Assembly (NCBI GenBank): GCA_018267915.1
Contig: JAFDXN010000025.1
Span: 1-64,000 of the forward strand
Length of the DNA: 64,000 bases
Direction: 5' to 3'
From: Bacteroidota bacterium
GTDB taxonomy: Bacteria > Bacteroidota > Bacteroidia > Chitinophagales > Chitinophagaceae
The notes under the pieces were generated by a model that saw only the letters and a list, made by a program, of their open reading frames with translations, did no database searches and was not told the origin of the DNA. The translations under genes were made by a program, and so were the position numbers. This document shows positions 7,752-16,749 of the stretch, piece after piece (the stretch's first letter is position 1; the number at the start of each line of letters is the position of its first letter).

Positions 7752-8957
7752 TTAAAGCATTAGGTGGCGGTGGAACTCTTTATCCCTATCGAAGAGGTAG
7801 CGGTAAGTGCTGAGGATGCGGCTACGGTGGGTGCCCAGGTTTTCAGCAATGTTGATCATTTTGGGGTTGAAGTCGCCGATCCACATCATCTCATAGTCAT
7901 TGTATTTAGCCTGGGGCTGTATCACTTTCGCGCCCTCCACGATCAGGTAGCCATCCACACCCTTGCCCTGAAACTCAGGTATGATGCCGAAGACCAGCCC
8001 TACAAAACGATCGCACTTGCCAAAGGCCTTCAGGTACAGGAAGTAAAGTTTTTGCAGCGGACCGAACTTGCCATTGAGGTGTTTGAAATATTGGTTGAGG
8101 TCGGGCAGGTTTACCCACATGGCTACAGGCTCGTCCTTATAATAAACGAACCAACTGATCGATTCATCTATCACCGGCTTCATCGACCGGAACATCTTTT
8201 GCACGGTACGTTCTTCCAGCGATTTACCACCTCCGTGGCCGGCCCAGGCTTTATTATAGATATAGGTAAAATCTTTGGCGAACTGTGTGAGATGCTTCTT
8301 GCTAATGTGTTTTGCGCTATAGTTGGGGTCGGCAGCAAGCTCTGCATGACGGTGGTAGAACTTCTCCTGTAAGCGGTCTTTTACCTTAAGCGCGAAACAG
8401 ACCTGGTTGAAATATGTTTTGAAGCCATAATTCTCAAAGAGCTGCACATAGTAGGGCGGATTATAGTTCATACCGTAAAGCGGTGAATAATAGCCTTCGA
8501 CAACTAGCCCCCACCATTTGTCGCGCTCACCAAAATTAATAGGGCCGTCCATTGCTTCCATACCACGCTCCTGCAGCCATTGCCTGCAATGATCGAACAT
8601 AAAATCGGCGGCCTGCTGATCGTTTATGCATTCGAAAAATCCAACACCGCCGGTAGGTTGCTCGTTTTTGTACTTTTTGTTGGTGAATGCGGCGATGCGT
8701 CCAATGGGTTGATCACTTTCATCCATCAATATCCATCGTACGCACTCACCCTGTTTGAAGAATTTGTTCTTCTGCGGATCAAAAACCTCATTAATGTCTT
8801 TATCGAGGGGGCGTATCCAGTTAGGATCGTCTTTGTACAAGCGTACCGCCACATCGATAAACAGCTTTTTGTCAGCTTCCGTCTTTACTTCGTGCATCCG
8901 CATCATTGTGCCTTCCGTTTGGGCGGCAAGATACGGGTAAAAATAGTTTTCGTTCAT
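7752..8957 (-). CDS. GNAT-fold acyltransferase-like protein
   Basis: 401 residues from the ATG at 8957; a GTG at 8978 and ATGs at 8906/8903 are alternatives, and the conserved core starts near the latter (H-E-V-K-T-E-A-D-K). It resembles large uncharacterised Bacteroidota proteins of the GNAT superfamily: P-N-W-I-R-P-L near the start, I-G-R-I-A-A-F acetyl-CoA-site-like strand, G-F-F-E-C following it, then G-P-I-N-F-G-E-R-D-K-W-W-G. The C-terminal half has a second GNAT-like part (F-G-I-I-P-E-F-Q-G-K-G-V-D). Substrate unknown. It converges on folP with 2 bp between stops. Confidence 0.75.
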   Translation of the reverse strand: MNENYFYPYLAAQTEGTMMRMHEVKTEADKKLFIDVAVRLYKDDPNWIRPLDKDINEVFDPQKNKFFKQGECVRWILMDESDQPIGRIAAFTNKKYKNEQPTGGVGFFECINDQQAADFMFDHCRQWLQERGMEAMDGPINFGERDKWWGLVVEGYYSPLYGMNYNPPYYVQLFENYGFKTYFNQVCFALKVKDRLQEKFYHRHAELAADPNYSAKHISKKHLTQFAKDFTYIYNKAWAGHGGGKSLEERTVQKMFRSMKPVIDESISWFVYYKDEPVAMWVNLPDLNQYFKHLNGKFGPLQKLYFLYLKAFGKCDRFVGLVFGIIPEFQGKGVDGYLIVEGAKVIQPQAKYNDYEMMWIGDFNPKMINIAENLGTHRSRILSTYRYLFDRDKEFHRHLML

Positions 8958-8978
8958 ACAGGCAGTATTGCCGTGCAC

Positions 8979-8986
8979 TATATTTG
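8979..8986 (+). promoter_or_regulatory. -7 box for the DUF3788 gene
   Basis: TATATTTG fits TAnnTTTG and lies only 6 bp before the ATG at 8993, so the transcript would start at or near the start codon. Confidence 0.5.
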
Positions 8987-8992
8987 TTACCG

Positions 8993-9406
8993 ATGGAACG
9001 CAGTGTATTTACGGACAAGAAACATGCACCCGCAAATGAAGACATTGAACGGGCATTGGGCGCATTGTACGGCTGCTGGGAGGGATTAATTGATTTTATA
9101 AAGGAACAGCACCCGGCGAGTTTGGAGGAGTGGAACTTCTCAAAATTCGGGTGGAGCTGCAGGATAAAAGACAGAAAGCGGGCGATCATTTACCTGATGC
9201 CGGGCGAGCAGCAATTCCGCGCCTCCTTTGTGCTGGGGGCAAAGGCAACAGACGAAGCGCTTGCTTCAGGAATTGGCGAGGCAATAAAGGCCATTATCAG
9301 CGAATCGCCGGTGTATGCTGAAGGACGGGGCGTGCGGATACTCGTGGAACAGAAAAGCATGCTGAAGGACCTCAAAAAGCTGGTGGAGATCAAGCTGGCT
9401 AATTGA
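8993..9406 (+). CDS. DUF3788 family protein
   Basis: 137 residues, cytoplasmic, no signal peptide. The pattern W-E-G-L-I-D-F-I, W-N-F-S-K-F-G-W-S-C-R-I-K-D-R-K-R-A-I-I-Y-L-M-P and G-R-G-V-R-I-L-V is that of DUF3788, a small family found in Bacteroidota and Firmicutes. By fold it resembles YdhG/DUF1801-type proteins, so a small-molecule binding role is possible but unknown. The ATG at 8993 is preferred over the upstream in-frame extension because a TATATTTG box sits just before it. Its last 8 bp overlap the end of the convergent His-rich gene. Confidence 0.8.
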   Translation: MERSVFTDKKHAPANEDIERALGALYGCWEGLIDFIKEQHPASLEEWNFSKFGWSCRIKDRKRAIIYLMPGEQQFRASFVLGAKATDEALASGIGEAIKAIISESPVYAEGRGVRILVEQKSMLKDLKKLVEIKLAN

Positions 9407-10055
9407 GTGAAGCTATATAAGCGAGCAGCGCTCTTTTGTCATACTTTGCCGATTCAAGGTTTGTGCCATATACGGTATTCACAAAATAAACCAGGCGCTT
9501 TTTCGGGAAAGTGGTCCAGAAGTCATTCATCTCCTGCACCTTTCCATCGTAGGCAACCCGCATCTCCGACAGATTTACATTTTTTGCATCATAATTAAAC
9601 GACAGGTTATCGTCGTAGAGATTTAACCTGCCTGAATGAACCAAACGATAGAAATGTTTGTCCGACCCCCGGAAACGTACCATGGTGAGGAATGCCTGAT
9701 CGTTGTGCAACATGATACCAGTAAGTAGCGAATCGCCGAGCATATAGTTACCGAAGGCGGTGCCTGGTTTGTTATTGTCCAGCACCAGGACGCCTTTTAC
9801 AAGGTTGATATTGCCGGCTAAGGTGTCGCCATTGTAAACTATATAGCCGTCGTAGGTCCTTTTGTACAGCTCCCGAAAGGGATCTTCGCTACTGTGGTAC
9901 GTTCCGTGACCAGCATAAAAAGCATGAACAGTGCCGTGGCAATGAGCCGAAGAATGCCCGGCATGGCTGCTGCAATGACCACCTGCACCTTTAGCCAAAA
10001 GCGGTGAGCCAGCAAGCAAGTTGAAAAATGCGGTGAGTAATATAAAACTTTTCAT
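9399..10055 (-). CDS. Exported protein with His/Cys-rich N-terminal segment
   Basis: 218 residues. A signal peptide (M-K-S-F-I-L-L-T-A-F-F-N-L-L-A-G, cut near residue 21) is followed by about 35 residues unusually rich in histidine with two cysteines (H-C-S-S-H-A-G-H, A-H-C-H-G, V-H-A-F, A-G-H-G-T-Y-H). The rest is an all-beta-looking domain with Y-N-G-D-T-L-A-G-N-I and K-H-F-Y-R-L-V-H-S-G. No family recognised. The His segment looks like a metal-binding tail. It lies 48 bp downstream of the peroxiredoxin-like and multicopper oxidase genes on the same strand, so a role in copper or other metal handling is a reasonable inference, not shown. Confidence 0.8.
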   Translation of the reverse strand: MKSFILLTAFFNLLAGSPLLAKGAGGHCSSHAGHSSAHCHGTVHAFYAGHGTYHSSEDPFRELYKRTYDGYIVYNGDTLAGNINLVKGVLVLDNNKPGTAFGNYMLGDSLLTGIMLHNDQAFLTMVRFRGSDKHFYRLVHSGRLNLYDDNLSFNYDAKNVNLSEMRVAYDGKVQEMNDFWTTFPKKRLVYFVNTVYGTNLESAKYDKRALLAYIASLN

Positions 10056-10103
10056 AGCCTCGATTATCGCTGTATAAAGCTACAAAAAAAGATGCCTGAT
10101 TTG

Positions 10104-10694
10104 TTAAGGGCGGTAGTGAATAGCACAACCTACCGACCGGGTCTCTTTTACCGGCACATCTTTATTTGCCAGGAGTGCCTCAACGGCATCGCGCACAAAG
10201 GCGTGCCGCACCTTAGCCGGCTCCGCGCCGTTGTCGTCGATACCGCCGTCATATTTAACTACCCAATTGCCCTGCTGTTTCCAGATCACGAAAGCGTGCG
10301 GCGTTTTGGACGCAGCAAAATTGCGGGCAACTGTTTGCATGGGATCGTAGAGGTAAGGGAAGTTGTAATGACCTGCTTTTGCGCGCTTAACCATTTCGGG
10401 ATAGGCATCCTCGTCATAAGCGGTGGTGTCTGCAGAGCTGATAGCAACCAGGGGGACACCGAGTTTTTTATATTTTTCATTCAGCTCGTTCATGCGGCCG
10501 GGGTACCGCTTTGCAAATGGACAGTGATTGCAGGTGAAAACGATAATAAATCCCTTGGCCGAAGGGTAATCGGACAGGGACACCATTTTGCCATTAGTAT
10601 TCTTCAGCCTGAAGTCATGGACCGTTCTCGCCGTCTGGGCGTTGACGCTAACAAATTCAAGACAAGCCAACAAGCATAAGATGGCACGTATCAT
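10104..10694 (-). CDS. Exported peroxiredoxin-like / thioredoxin-family protein
   Basis: 196 residues with a signal peptide (M-I-R-A-I-L-C-L-L-A-C, cut after V-N-A-Q). The redoxin fold has F-T-C-N-H-C-P-F-A-K-R-Y, a C-x-x-C motif of the PRX_like1 type, then V-A-I-S-S-A-D, T-P-H-A-F-V-I and the characteristic end R-S-V-G-C-A-I-H, giving a third conserved cysteine. It probably works in the periplasm or cell exterior on thiols or peroxides. Its ATG overlaps the stop of the multicopper oxidase gene by 4 bp (ATGA), so the two are translationally coupled. Such proteins also occur in other contexts, so a direct link to copper is inferred. Confidence 0.87.
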   Translation of the reverse strand: MIRAILCLLACLEFVSVNAQTARTVHDFRLKNTNGKMVSLSDYPSAKGFIIVFTCNHCPFAKRYPGRMNELNEKYKKLGVPLVAISSADTTAYDEDAYPEMVKRAKAGHYNFPYLYDPMQTVARNFAASKTPHAFVIWKQQGNWVVKYDGGIDDNGAEPAKVRHAFVRDAVEALLANKDVPVKETRSVGCAIHYRP

Positions 10695-12382
10695 TCCCTG
10701 ACAAATTTTTCCAGTTTAATATTCCCGTTCATGTCCTGGACACGAAGCACATAAATACCGGCCGGCAACTTTGAAATATCAAGCCCTGATCCCTTTTGCG
10801 GCATGGGATATTTGTACAAGGTCTTGCCACGGATATCGATAATGTCCAGTTCGTAAATGGGGCGGTTATCTTTAAAGCCAACATACAACTTGTCGGAAGC
10901 AGGATTGGGGTGAATATCAAGGCCGGCGATGTTGTTTAAGTCTTTTACCGCCGTAGGCGTGCATCCCACAGTAAACTGGCCCATCATGCCTGCGTCTTCA
11001 TGAAAGGCTATATGACAGTGATACATGTAGGGATATATAGAATCGCAATAATCTTCAAATTTCGCAATGAATTTTGCTGTACTGTTAGACGGCACCCAAA
11101 GGATATCTTTCCAGCCTTGCTCGTAAGCAGGGGCAGGCGAACCATTGCGATCGATGATATGAAACTCCACATCGTGAATATGGAACGGATGTGCGACGTT
11201 GGTGGTATTATTCAGCGTCCATATCTCTGTAGCGCCAAGGTCCACATTTTTATTAATTACGTTCATTACAAAAGGAGTATTGTCTATCAGGCTGGCACCG
11301 GGCGGGTATGGCGGGCCCTGAACCGTATTGAAGCTGAGGCTGCGGTTTACCGTAGCTGTGGCCGTATTCCAAAAAACGTTCGTGGTGAGTGTAGACGGAA
11401 TAGAAGTTATAGCATTTGCGGTCTGGGGACCTACATTGACATGAAGGATCATAAAATCGCGCTGGCCAAGGGCATTCTGGAAGTCTGCAACGGGAAAGTT
11501 GACAGGCTCGCCACCGGGTATGGCATTATTGAATGTGGAGTTGAAAGCCATGATGTCGATGCTTTGGCCGTTTTGTCCATTGAAATTGGCGAGTATCTCT
11601 ATGCGCTCCCCGGGACCCATGGTATAGCGTGTGACACCTACAGGAGTATCGAGCAGGCCGCCATCGCTGCCCACGACATAGAAAGTCCGGTTGTCGCTGA
11701 AGCCGATGTTATAAAACCTCTCGGTGGCGACGTTCAGTAACCTAAAGCGGACCACCTGCGCCGGAACTGTGTATTGCGCATGGATCGTGAAGTTGGTTGT
11801 CATTGTATCGCCATAATGGGATAGCACGAATTGGTTGGTATTGTCGAAGCGGCGATCGGTAAGAATCAGCGGGATATCGTCTACACCATAAGCGCGCGGC
11901 AGCGGTAGCGCCGACTCTGTATTATCCCGCACGATGATAAGACCTCCAAGGCCCATGTTGATCTGTTCTTCGGTCATCGTGTGCATGTGAGGGTGGTACC
12001 AATACATGGCAGCGTTGTTGGTCACTTTCCAGTAGGGGTTCCAGGTGGTGCCGGGAGGTATGGTCTGATGCGGGCCGCCATCCATTACAGCGGGAAGGTG
12101 AAAGCCATGCCAGTGAATGGTAGTGGTATCGGCGAGGTTATTGGTAACATGCATATGCACGGTATCCCCCCGGTTGAACATAAGCGTCGGGCCCCAGATG
12201 CTGCCGTTGATGCCACCCGTTATCGTCTGCTGCCCTGGCAGCATTTGCCGGAAGGTGTCCCGAATGGTTAAATTGAAGTTGGTACCACCGAGGGTGTCGG
12301 GTATCCAGAGCGTATTGTACTGGGCACCGGCACTGCAGGTTGCCATTAGCGCTATTGCAAGCAAGTAACTGATTTTCTTCAT
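10691..12382 (-). CDS. Secreted multicopper oxidase with T9SS tail
   Basis: 563 residues. Signal peptide (M-K-K-I-S-Y-L-L-A-I-A-L, cut near residue 20), then three cupredoxin domains. All four copper motifs are readable: H-W-H-G-F-H near residue 90, Y-H-P-H-M-H, H-P-F-H-I-H, and H455-C456-H457-I-A-F-H with a following M that completes a type 1 site. The enzyme would oxidise phenols, metal ions such as Cu(I), or other donors while reducing O2. The last 80 residues form a T9SS type A sorting domain (I-H-P-N-P-A-S-D-K start, K-L-P-A-G-I-Y-V-L-R-V), so it is surface-bound or released. First gene of a trio with the redoxin-like and His-rich genes; a 14-bp palindrome lies just upstream. Confidence 0.95.
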   Translation of the reverse strand: MKKISYLLAIALMATCSAGAQYNTLWIPDTLGGTNFNLTIRDTFRQMLPGQQTITGGINGSIWGPTLMFNRGDTVHMHVTNNLADTTTIHWHGFHLPAVMDGGPHQTIPPGTTWNPYWKVTNNAAMYWYHPHMHTMTEEQINMGLGGLIIVRDNTESALPLPRAYGVDDIPLILTDRRFDNTNQFVLSHYGDTMTTNFTIHAQYTVPAQVVRFRLLNVATERFYNIGFSDNRTFYVVGSDGGLLDTPVGVTRYTMGPGERIEILANFNGQNGQSIDIMAFNSTFNNAIPGGEPVNFPVADFQNALGQRDFMILHVNVGPQTANAITSIPSTLTTNVFWNTATATVNRSLSFNTVQGPPYPPGASLIDNTPFVMNVINKNVDLGATEIWTLNNTTNVAHPFHIHDVEFHIIDRNGSPAPAYEQGWKDILWVPSNSTAKFIAKFEDYCDSIYPYMYHCHIAFHEDAGMMGQFTVGCTPTAVKDLNNIAGLDIHPNPASDKLYVGFKDNRPIYELDIIDIRGKTLYKYPMPQKGSGLDISKLPAGIYVLRVQDMNGNIKLEKFVRE

Positions 12383-12581
12383 TTGGATCGGCTTCTGCTA
12401 TTTAGACGTCTAAAGTCTACGAATCCTTCACCTGACGGGTACGCACCATATTGGGTACGCCAGACCATTGATCGAATGACGGTGAAAACACGGTGCGCAG
12501 GAAGTAAAAATTGGGTGAAAACACGCTTGTGCAGCAGTTTTACCCTACCTATTTTGTGACAACCTAAATATCACGCTTTTT
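12383..12581. promoter_or_regulatory. Repeat-rich control region between multicopper oxidase and the genes to its right
   Basis: Contains a perfect palindrome TTTAGACGTCTAAA (12401-12414, 19 bp before the oxidase ATG), a direct repeat GGGTACGC (12437-12444 and 12453-12460, 16 bp apart) and a 12-bp direct repeat GGTGAAAACACG (12481-12492 and 12514-12525, 33 bp apart). The spacings of 16 and 33 bp are near whole helical turns. These look like binding sites for a regulator of the oxidase; the regulator is not in this window. Confidence 0.45.
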
Positions 12582-12746
12582 ATGAATAAAATTAAGGGGG
12601 GAAAAGTAACGCCCAATTCAAAACCGGGACACTCCAAAAACAACTCGTCACAGAAAAAAAGCCCAGGCAAGTCCGCTACGGCATTCATAATGCCGGAACT
12701 GCAGGTACATGCCAAGCTGATGGAACTGCGATTGCCGATATCCTGA
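12582..12746 (+). CDS. Possible small basic protein (54 residues)
   Basis: ATG at 12582, TGA at 12744-12746. The product starts M-N-K-I-K-G-G-K-V, is rich in Lys, Ser and Asn for 30 residues, then has a short amphipathic end (I-M-P-E-L-Q-V-H-A-K-L-M). No family recognised and no strong promoter box. It fills an otherwise empty 440-bp gap. A competing open frame on the minus strand (12545-12802) has no better support. May be chance. Confidence 0.25.
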   Translation: MNKIKGGKVTPNSKPGHSKNNSSQKKSPGKSATAFIMPELQVHAKLMELRLPIS

Positions 12747-12823
12747 TCGCAAATTAGTTGCCGGCCGGATTTACTTTTCCGGAACATTTGGATTATTTTC
12801 ATTTCCTAAAATCAACAATCAGG

Positions 12824-15754
12824 ATGAAACGTTTAAAAATGGCATTGTTGCCATTGCTGGTGTTTATTGCCGGCAGTGCACTTGCACGCGACAACTATGA
12901 GTGGAAGGAGGCATCGGCCGCGGGGTACAAATACCGGTATGTAACCGACGACCCCATGCAGGCGCGCTTCTACACATTGAAGAACGGCCTTACTGTAATA
13001 CTGAGCCCTACGAACAAAGAGCCGCGTATGCAGGTTTACATAGCCGTGAAGGCCGGTAGTAAGACCGACCCCGCCGACCATACGGGCCTGGCGCACTACC
13101 TGGAGCATATGATGTTCAAGGGCACGCAACACTATGGCTCGCTTAACTGGGCTAAAGAGGAGCCATATCTAAAAATGATCGATGGGCTGTATGAAGAGTA
13201 CAACCATACCACCGACGCTGACAAACGCAAATCGATCTACCACAGGATCGATTCAGTTTCGGGCCTGGCTTCGAAATGGGCGATCGCTAACGAGTACGAC
13301 AAAATGATGAGTGGCATGGGCGCGCAAGGTACTAATGCCTTTACGTCGTTTGAACAGACTGTTTACACCGAAGATATACCTGCCAATGCTGTAGATAAAT
13401 TTTTGAAGGTGCAGTCGGACCGCTTTTCCAATCCTGTGTTCCGCATATTCCATACGGAACTGGAAGCGGTATATGAAGAGAAGAACCGCGGGCTGGATAA
13501 CGACAACCGTAAGGTAAACGAACTGCTGCTAGCCAACCTGTTCCTGAAGCACAATTATGGAAAGCAGACAACGATCGGTACAATAGAGCACCTAAAGAAC
13601 CCTTCGCTGCTGGAGATCAAGAAATACTTTAACAAGTATTATGTGCCTAACAATATGGGTGTGATCATATCTGGTGATTTTAACCCGGATGTAATGATCA
13701 AAAAGGTGGACCATTATTTCTCGGGCCTGAAGTCGAAACCGGTTGATCGGTACACTTTTGAGCAGGAGACACCGATCGAGGCACCGATAAAGAAGGAAGT
13801 GCTCGGTCCGGACGCAGAGTTTACCACGCTGGGTTACCGCATGCCTGGCATACATGAAAAAGACCACCTGATAGCCGACATCGTTGGGCAGATATTGACC
13901 AATGGCAAGGCGGGCCTGATAGACCTGGACCTGGTGAAGAAGCAAAAACTCCTCCGCGCTTATGCCTACACTGATATCCTGATAGATCACGGCTACATGG
14001 TGCTGCAGGGCTGGCCAACTATGGGCCAGACACTGGGCGAAGTGAAGAACCTGATGCTGGGTGAAATAGAGAAGCTGAAATCGGGCGAATTTGACGACGA
14101 CCTGCTGACCTCGATAGTGAATAACCAGAAGAAGTATAAGATGTACCAGGTAGAGAGCTACAGTAGCCGTGCGTCGCAACTAATGGGTGCGTTTACCGGT
14201 GAAGAAGACTGGCTGGACGATGTAGCCTATATAGACATGCTTTCGAAACTTACGAAACAGGATGTGGTGGACTTTACCAACAAGTATTTGGCCGATAACT
14301 ACGTTGTTGTTTACAAGCGCAAAGGCGAAGACAAAAGCGTAGTGAAAGTTGAAAAACCACCGATCACGCCGGTGGAGACCAATGCGAACCAGCGTTCTGC
14401 ATTTGTAAAGCAGGTAGCGGCCATGCCCGTATCTGAAGTAAAGCCAAAATGGGTTGACTACACGAAAGATATTCAAAGAGGTAAGCTGGGCAATGCGGAT
14501 GTACTGTATGTGCAGAACAAAGAAAATGGCTTGTTCCGCCTTACTTACCGTTACAACATGGGCACATGGAACTCTAAGAAGCTGGGCATTGCGGCACAGT
14601 ATCTGCAGTATCTTGGCACCGCGGACAAGAGTGCGGAAGATATTACAAAGGAGTTTTACAAACTGGCTTGCGGATTCAACGTATCGGCAGGGAATGAGTT
14701 CACTTATGTGAGCATCGAAGGCCTTCAGGAAAATTTTGATAAGGCTGTGGCTTTGTTTGAAGACCTTTTGAAGAATTGCCAGGCCGATGAGCCGGCATTA
14801 ACGGCCCTTAAAGCGAGGATCATGAAATCGCGCAGTGATGCCAAGAGCAACAAAGGCGCTATCATGCAGGGGCTGGTGTATTATGCCCGTTATGGCGCCA
14901 ACAATCCATTTAACAATGTAATGAGCAATGACAAGCTGAATGACCTGACCGGGGAAGAACTGGTGAAGATATTGCACCACCTGAACGACTATGAGCACAA
15001 GGTGATCTATTACGGTCCGCAGCCGATGAACGATATGATCGCCTCGCTTGGCAAGATGCATGCAGTACCCGCACAGTTCAAAGCTCCACATGCGGCAAAG
15101 ACGTTTGCATTTACCACGCAAGATGCTAACAAAGTACTCTTTGCGGATTATGACATGGTGCAAAGCGAGATACGCTGGGTGAGAAACATACCGGGCTACG
15201 ATCCGTCCAATCAGCCGGTGATCGACCTGTTCAATAATTACTTCGGTGGCAATATGGGTGCTATCGTGTTCCAGACGATCCGCGAGAGCAAGGCACTCGC
15301 CTACTCTACCAGTTCTTATTACGTAACTCCTGAAAAGAAAGAAGATCCATATTACATCTCTTCTTACGTGGGTTGCCAGGCAGACAAATTCAATGAATCG
15401 ATAGCTGCGATGAACGAGTTGCTGAATACCTTGCCGCGCCTCGAGAACAATATGAGCACAGCACACTCGGCGCTGAAGAAAGACATCGAAACCGAGCGTA
15501 TCACAAAGGATGACATCATCTACAATTACCTGACTGCGCAACGCAGAGGCCTGAACGAGGACATCCGCAAAAAGATATATGCCAGTGCCGATAAACTGAG
15601 CTACGAAGACCTGAAGAAGTTCCACTCAGCGAACATTTCGCACAAGCCTTACACCTATTGTGTGGTTGCGTCTGAAAAGAAAGTGAAAGGAGATGATATG
15701 AAGAAGTATGGTGAGTTGCAGAAGCTTTCCCTTGAAGAGATCTTTGGTTATTAA
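12824..15754 (+). CDS. M16 family zinc metalloprotease (two-domain, pitrilysin-like)
   Basis: 976 residues. Start set at ATG 12824, which gives a proper signal peptide (M-K-R-L-K-M-A-L-L-P-L-L-V-F-I-A-G, cut after A-L-A); the frame extends upstream only to a TTG without a signal sequence. The inverted zinc motif H91-Y-L-E94-H95 is present, with the downstream glutamate in E-A-V-Y-E-E-K. A second, inactive M16 half follows after residue about 530, carrying the A-Y-S-T-S-S-Y-Y and G-C-Q-A-D-K substrate-binding type motifs. This full-length two-half layout fits periplasmic M16 proteases that degrade peptides. It is a single-gene unit ended by a strong terminator. Confidence 0.93.
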   Translation: MKRLKMALLPLLVFIAGSALARDNYEWKEASAAGYKYRYVTDDPMQARFYTLKNGLTVILSPTNKEPRMQVYIAVKAGSKTDPADHTGLAHYLEHMMFKGTQHYGSLNWAKEEPYLKMIDGLYEEYNHTTDADKRKSIYHRIDSVSGLASKWAIANEYDKMMSGMGAQGTNAFTSFEQTVYTEDIPANAVDKFLKVQSDRFSNPVFRIFHTELEAVYEEKNRGLDNDNRKVNELLLANLFLKHNYGKQTTIGTIEHLKNPSLLEIKKYFNKYYVPNNMGVIISGDFNPDVMIKKVDHYFSGLKSKPVDRYTFEQETPIEAPIKKEVLGPDAEFTTLGYRMPGIHEKDHLIADIVGQILTNGKAGLIDLDLVKKQKLLRAYAYTDILIDHGYMVLQGWPTMGQTLGEVKNLMLGEIEKLKSGEFDDDLLTSIVNNQKKYKMYQVESYSSRASQLMGAFTGEEDWLDDVAYIDMLSKLTKQDVVDFTNKYLADNYVVVYKRKGEDKSVVKVEKPPITPVETNANQRSAFVKQVAAMPVSEVKPKWVDYTKDIQRGKLGNADVLYVQNKENGLFRLTYRYNMGTWNSKKLGIAAQYLQYLGTADKSAEDITKEFYKLACGFNVSAGNEFTYVSIEGLQENFDKAVALFEDLLKNCQADEPALTALKARIMKSRSDAKSNKGAIMQGLVYYARYGANNPFNNVMSNDKLNDLTGEELVKILHHLNDYEHKVIYYGPQPMNDMIASLGKMHAVPAQFKAPHAAKTFAFTTQDANKVLFADYDMVQSEIRWVRNIPGYDPSNQPVIDLFNNYFGGNMGAIVFQTIRESKALAYSTSSYYVTPEKKEDPYYISSYVGCQADKFNESIAAMNELLNTLPRLENNMSTAHSALKKDIETERITKDDIIYNYLTAQRRGLNEDIRKKIYASADKLSYEDLKKFHSANISHKPYTYCVVASEKKVKGDDMKKYGELQKLSLEEIFGY

Positions 15755-15770
15755 AAGATTGCTATTCAAT

Positions 15771-15804
15771 AAAAAAAAGCGCCATTTAAAATGGCGCTTT
15801 TTTT
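15771..15804 (+). terminator. Rho-independent terminator of the M16 protease gene
   Basis: Stem GCGCCAT / ATGGCGC with loop TTAAA, flanked by an A run before and a T run after; the whole element is nearly palindromic. Confidence 0.9.
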
Positions 15805-15862
15805 ATTGCCTTAAGAAGCAATGGCATGATTTTTTATCTAAGACATTGATAAAAAAAGAGTT

Positions 15863-16666
15863 ATGAGAAAAACGGCAATTTTGAAAATCGTGGGGATTGT
15901 GCTTTTTGCAGTGGCTGTAACAGCACTCAATGCCTGTAAGAAGAACGACAACGGCGCGAACAATACGAACGGTAACACCACCGTCAACATGCACCTGACG
16001 GATGGACCGTCGGTATATGATCATGTATACCTGGACATACAGCAAGTGGCTGTAACCATGTCGGGCAGCAGCGAAGTAACCCTGGCGCCTGTGCGTGCCG
16101 GTGTTTATGATATTATGCAGTTCCGCAACGGACTGGACACCCTACTGCTGCGTGCGACACTGCCTGCGGGCACGATCTCGCAAATCAGGCTGATATTAGG
16201 CAACAACAACTCTGTAGTAGTGAACGGCAACAGCTATGCGCTCAGCACTCCCTCCGCACAGGAGAGCGGTGTAAAACTGAACCTGAACCAAACTTTTTCG
16301 GCTAATACAGCGTACGATGTGTGGATCGATTTCGATGCCGGAAAATCGATCGTAACGACAGGTAATGGCGGATACAAGCTAAAGCCTGTGATACGTGCTT
16401 ACAGCAGCACTACCAATGGACGGATAAAGGGTTATGTACTGCCGCTCAATGCCATGGCAACTGTGTATGCAGTTAATGGAACAGACACACTAAGTGCCAT
16501 ACCTAATTCCACGGATGGTTTCTTCGTGATCAGCGGGGTAACTGCCGGCACTTACTCGCTATGGATCAATCCCGGGATAGTTGGTTTACAAGCTTACACC
16601 CAGGCAAACGTGCAAGTGAATTACAACGCAGAAGTAAACCTGGGCACCATAACATTGGTACCATAA
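15863..16666 (+). CDS. DUF4382 lipoprotein
   Basis: 267 residues. A lipobox follows the signal sequence (V-T-A-L-N-A-C-K-K, cysteine at residue 25), so the mature protein is lipid-anchored. The DUF4382 domain spans about 40-180 (H-L-T-D-G-P-S-V-Y-D-H-V-Y-L-D-I start, P-A-G-T-I-S-Q-I-R-L-I-L-G, W-I-D-F-D-A-G-K-S-I-V). A short carboxypeptidase-regulatory-like beta domain closes the protein (D-G-F-F-V-I-S-G-V-T-A-G-T-Y). Function of DUF4382 is unknown; it is common on Bacteroidota surfaces. Stands alone between two terminators. Confidence 0.9.
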   Translation: MRKTAILKIVGIVLFAVAVTALNACKKNDNGANNTNGNTTVNMHLTDGPSVYDHVYLDIQQVAVTMSGSSEVTLAPVRAGVYDIMQFRNGLDTLLLRATLPAGTISQIRLILGNNNSVVVNGNSYALSTPSAQESGVKLNLNQTFSANTAYDVWIDFDAGKSIVTTGNGGYKLKPVIRAYSSTTNGRIKGYVLPLNAMATVYAVNGTDTLSAIPNSTDGFFVISGVTAGTYSLWINPGIVGLQAYTQANVQVNYNAEVNLGTITLVP

Positions 16667-16695
16667 ACTTTGTAGAAACAAAAACTGTAGCATAA

Positions 16696-16725
16696 GAACG
16701 GGAGGCCCTGCGGCTTCCCGTTTTA
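16696..16725 (+). terminator. Terminator of the DUF4382 gene
   Basis: Stem AACGGGA / TCCCGTT, extended by three more pairs including one G-U, then TTTTATT. Confidence 0.8.
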
Positions 16726-16749
16726 TTATGTGCTTAAGCAGTGAACTTA

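Noticed and set aside
8580..9089. 169-codon frame opposite the GNAT-like gene
   Set aside because: Opposite strand of a well-supported gene, no family or start signal.
12545..12802. 85-codon minus-strand frame before the M16 gene
   Set aside because: No recognisable product and overlaps the M16 leader; the 54-residue plus-strand frame is at least as plausible and also weak.
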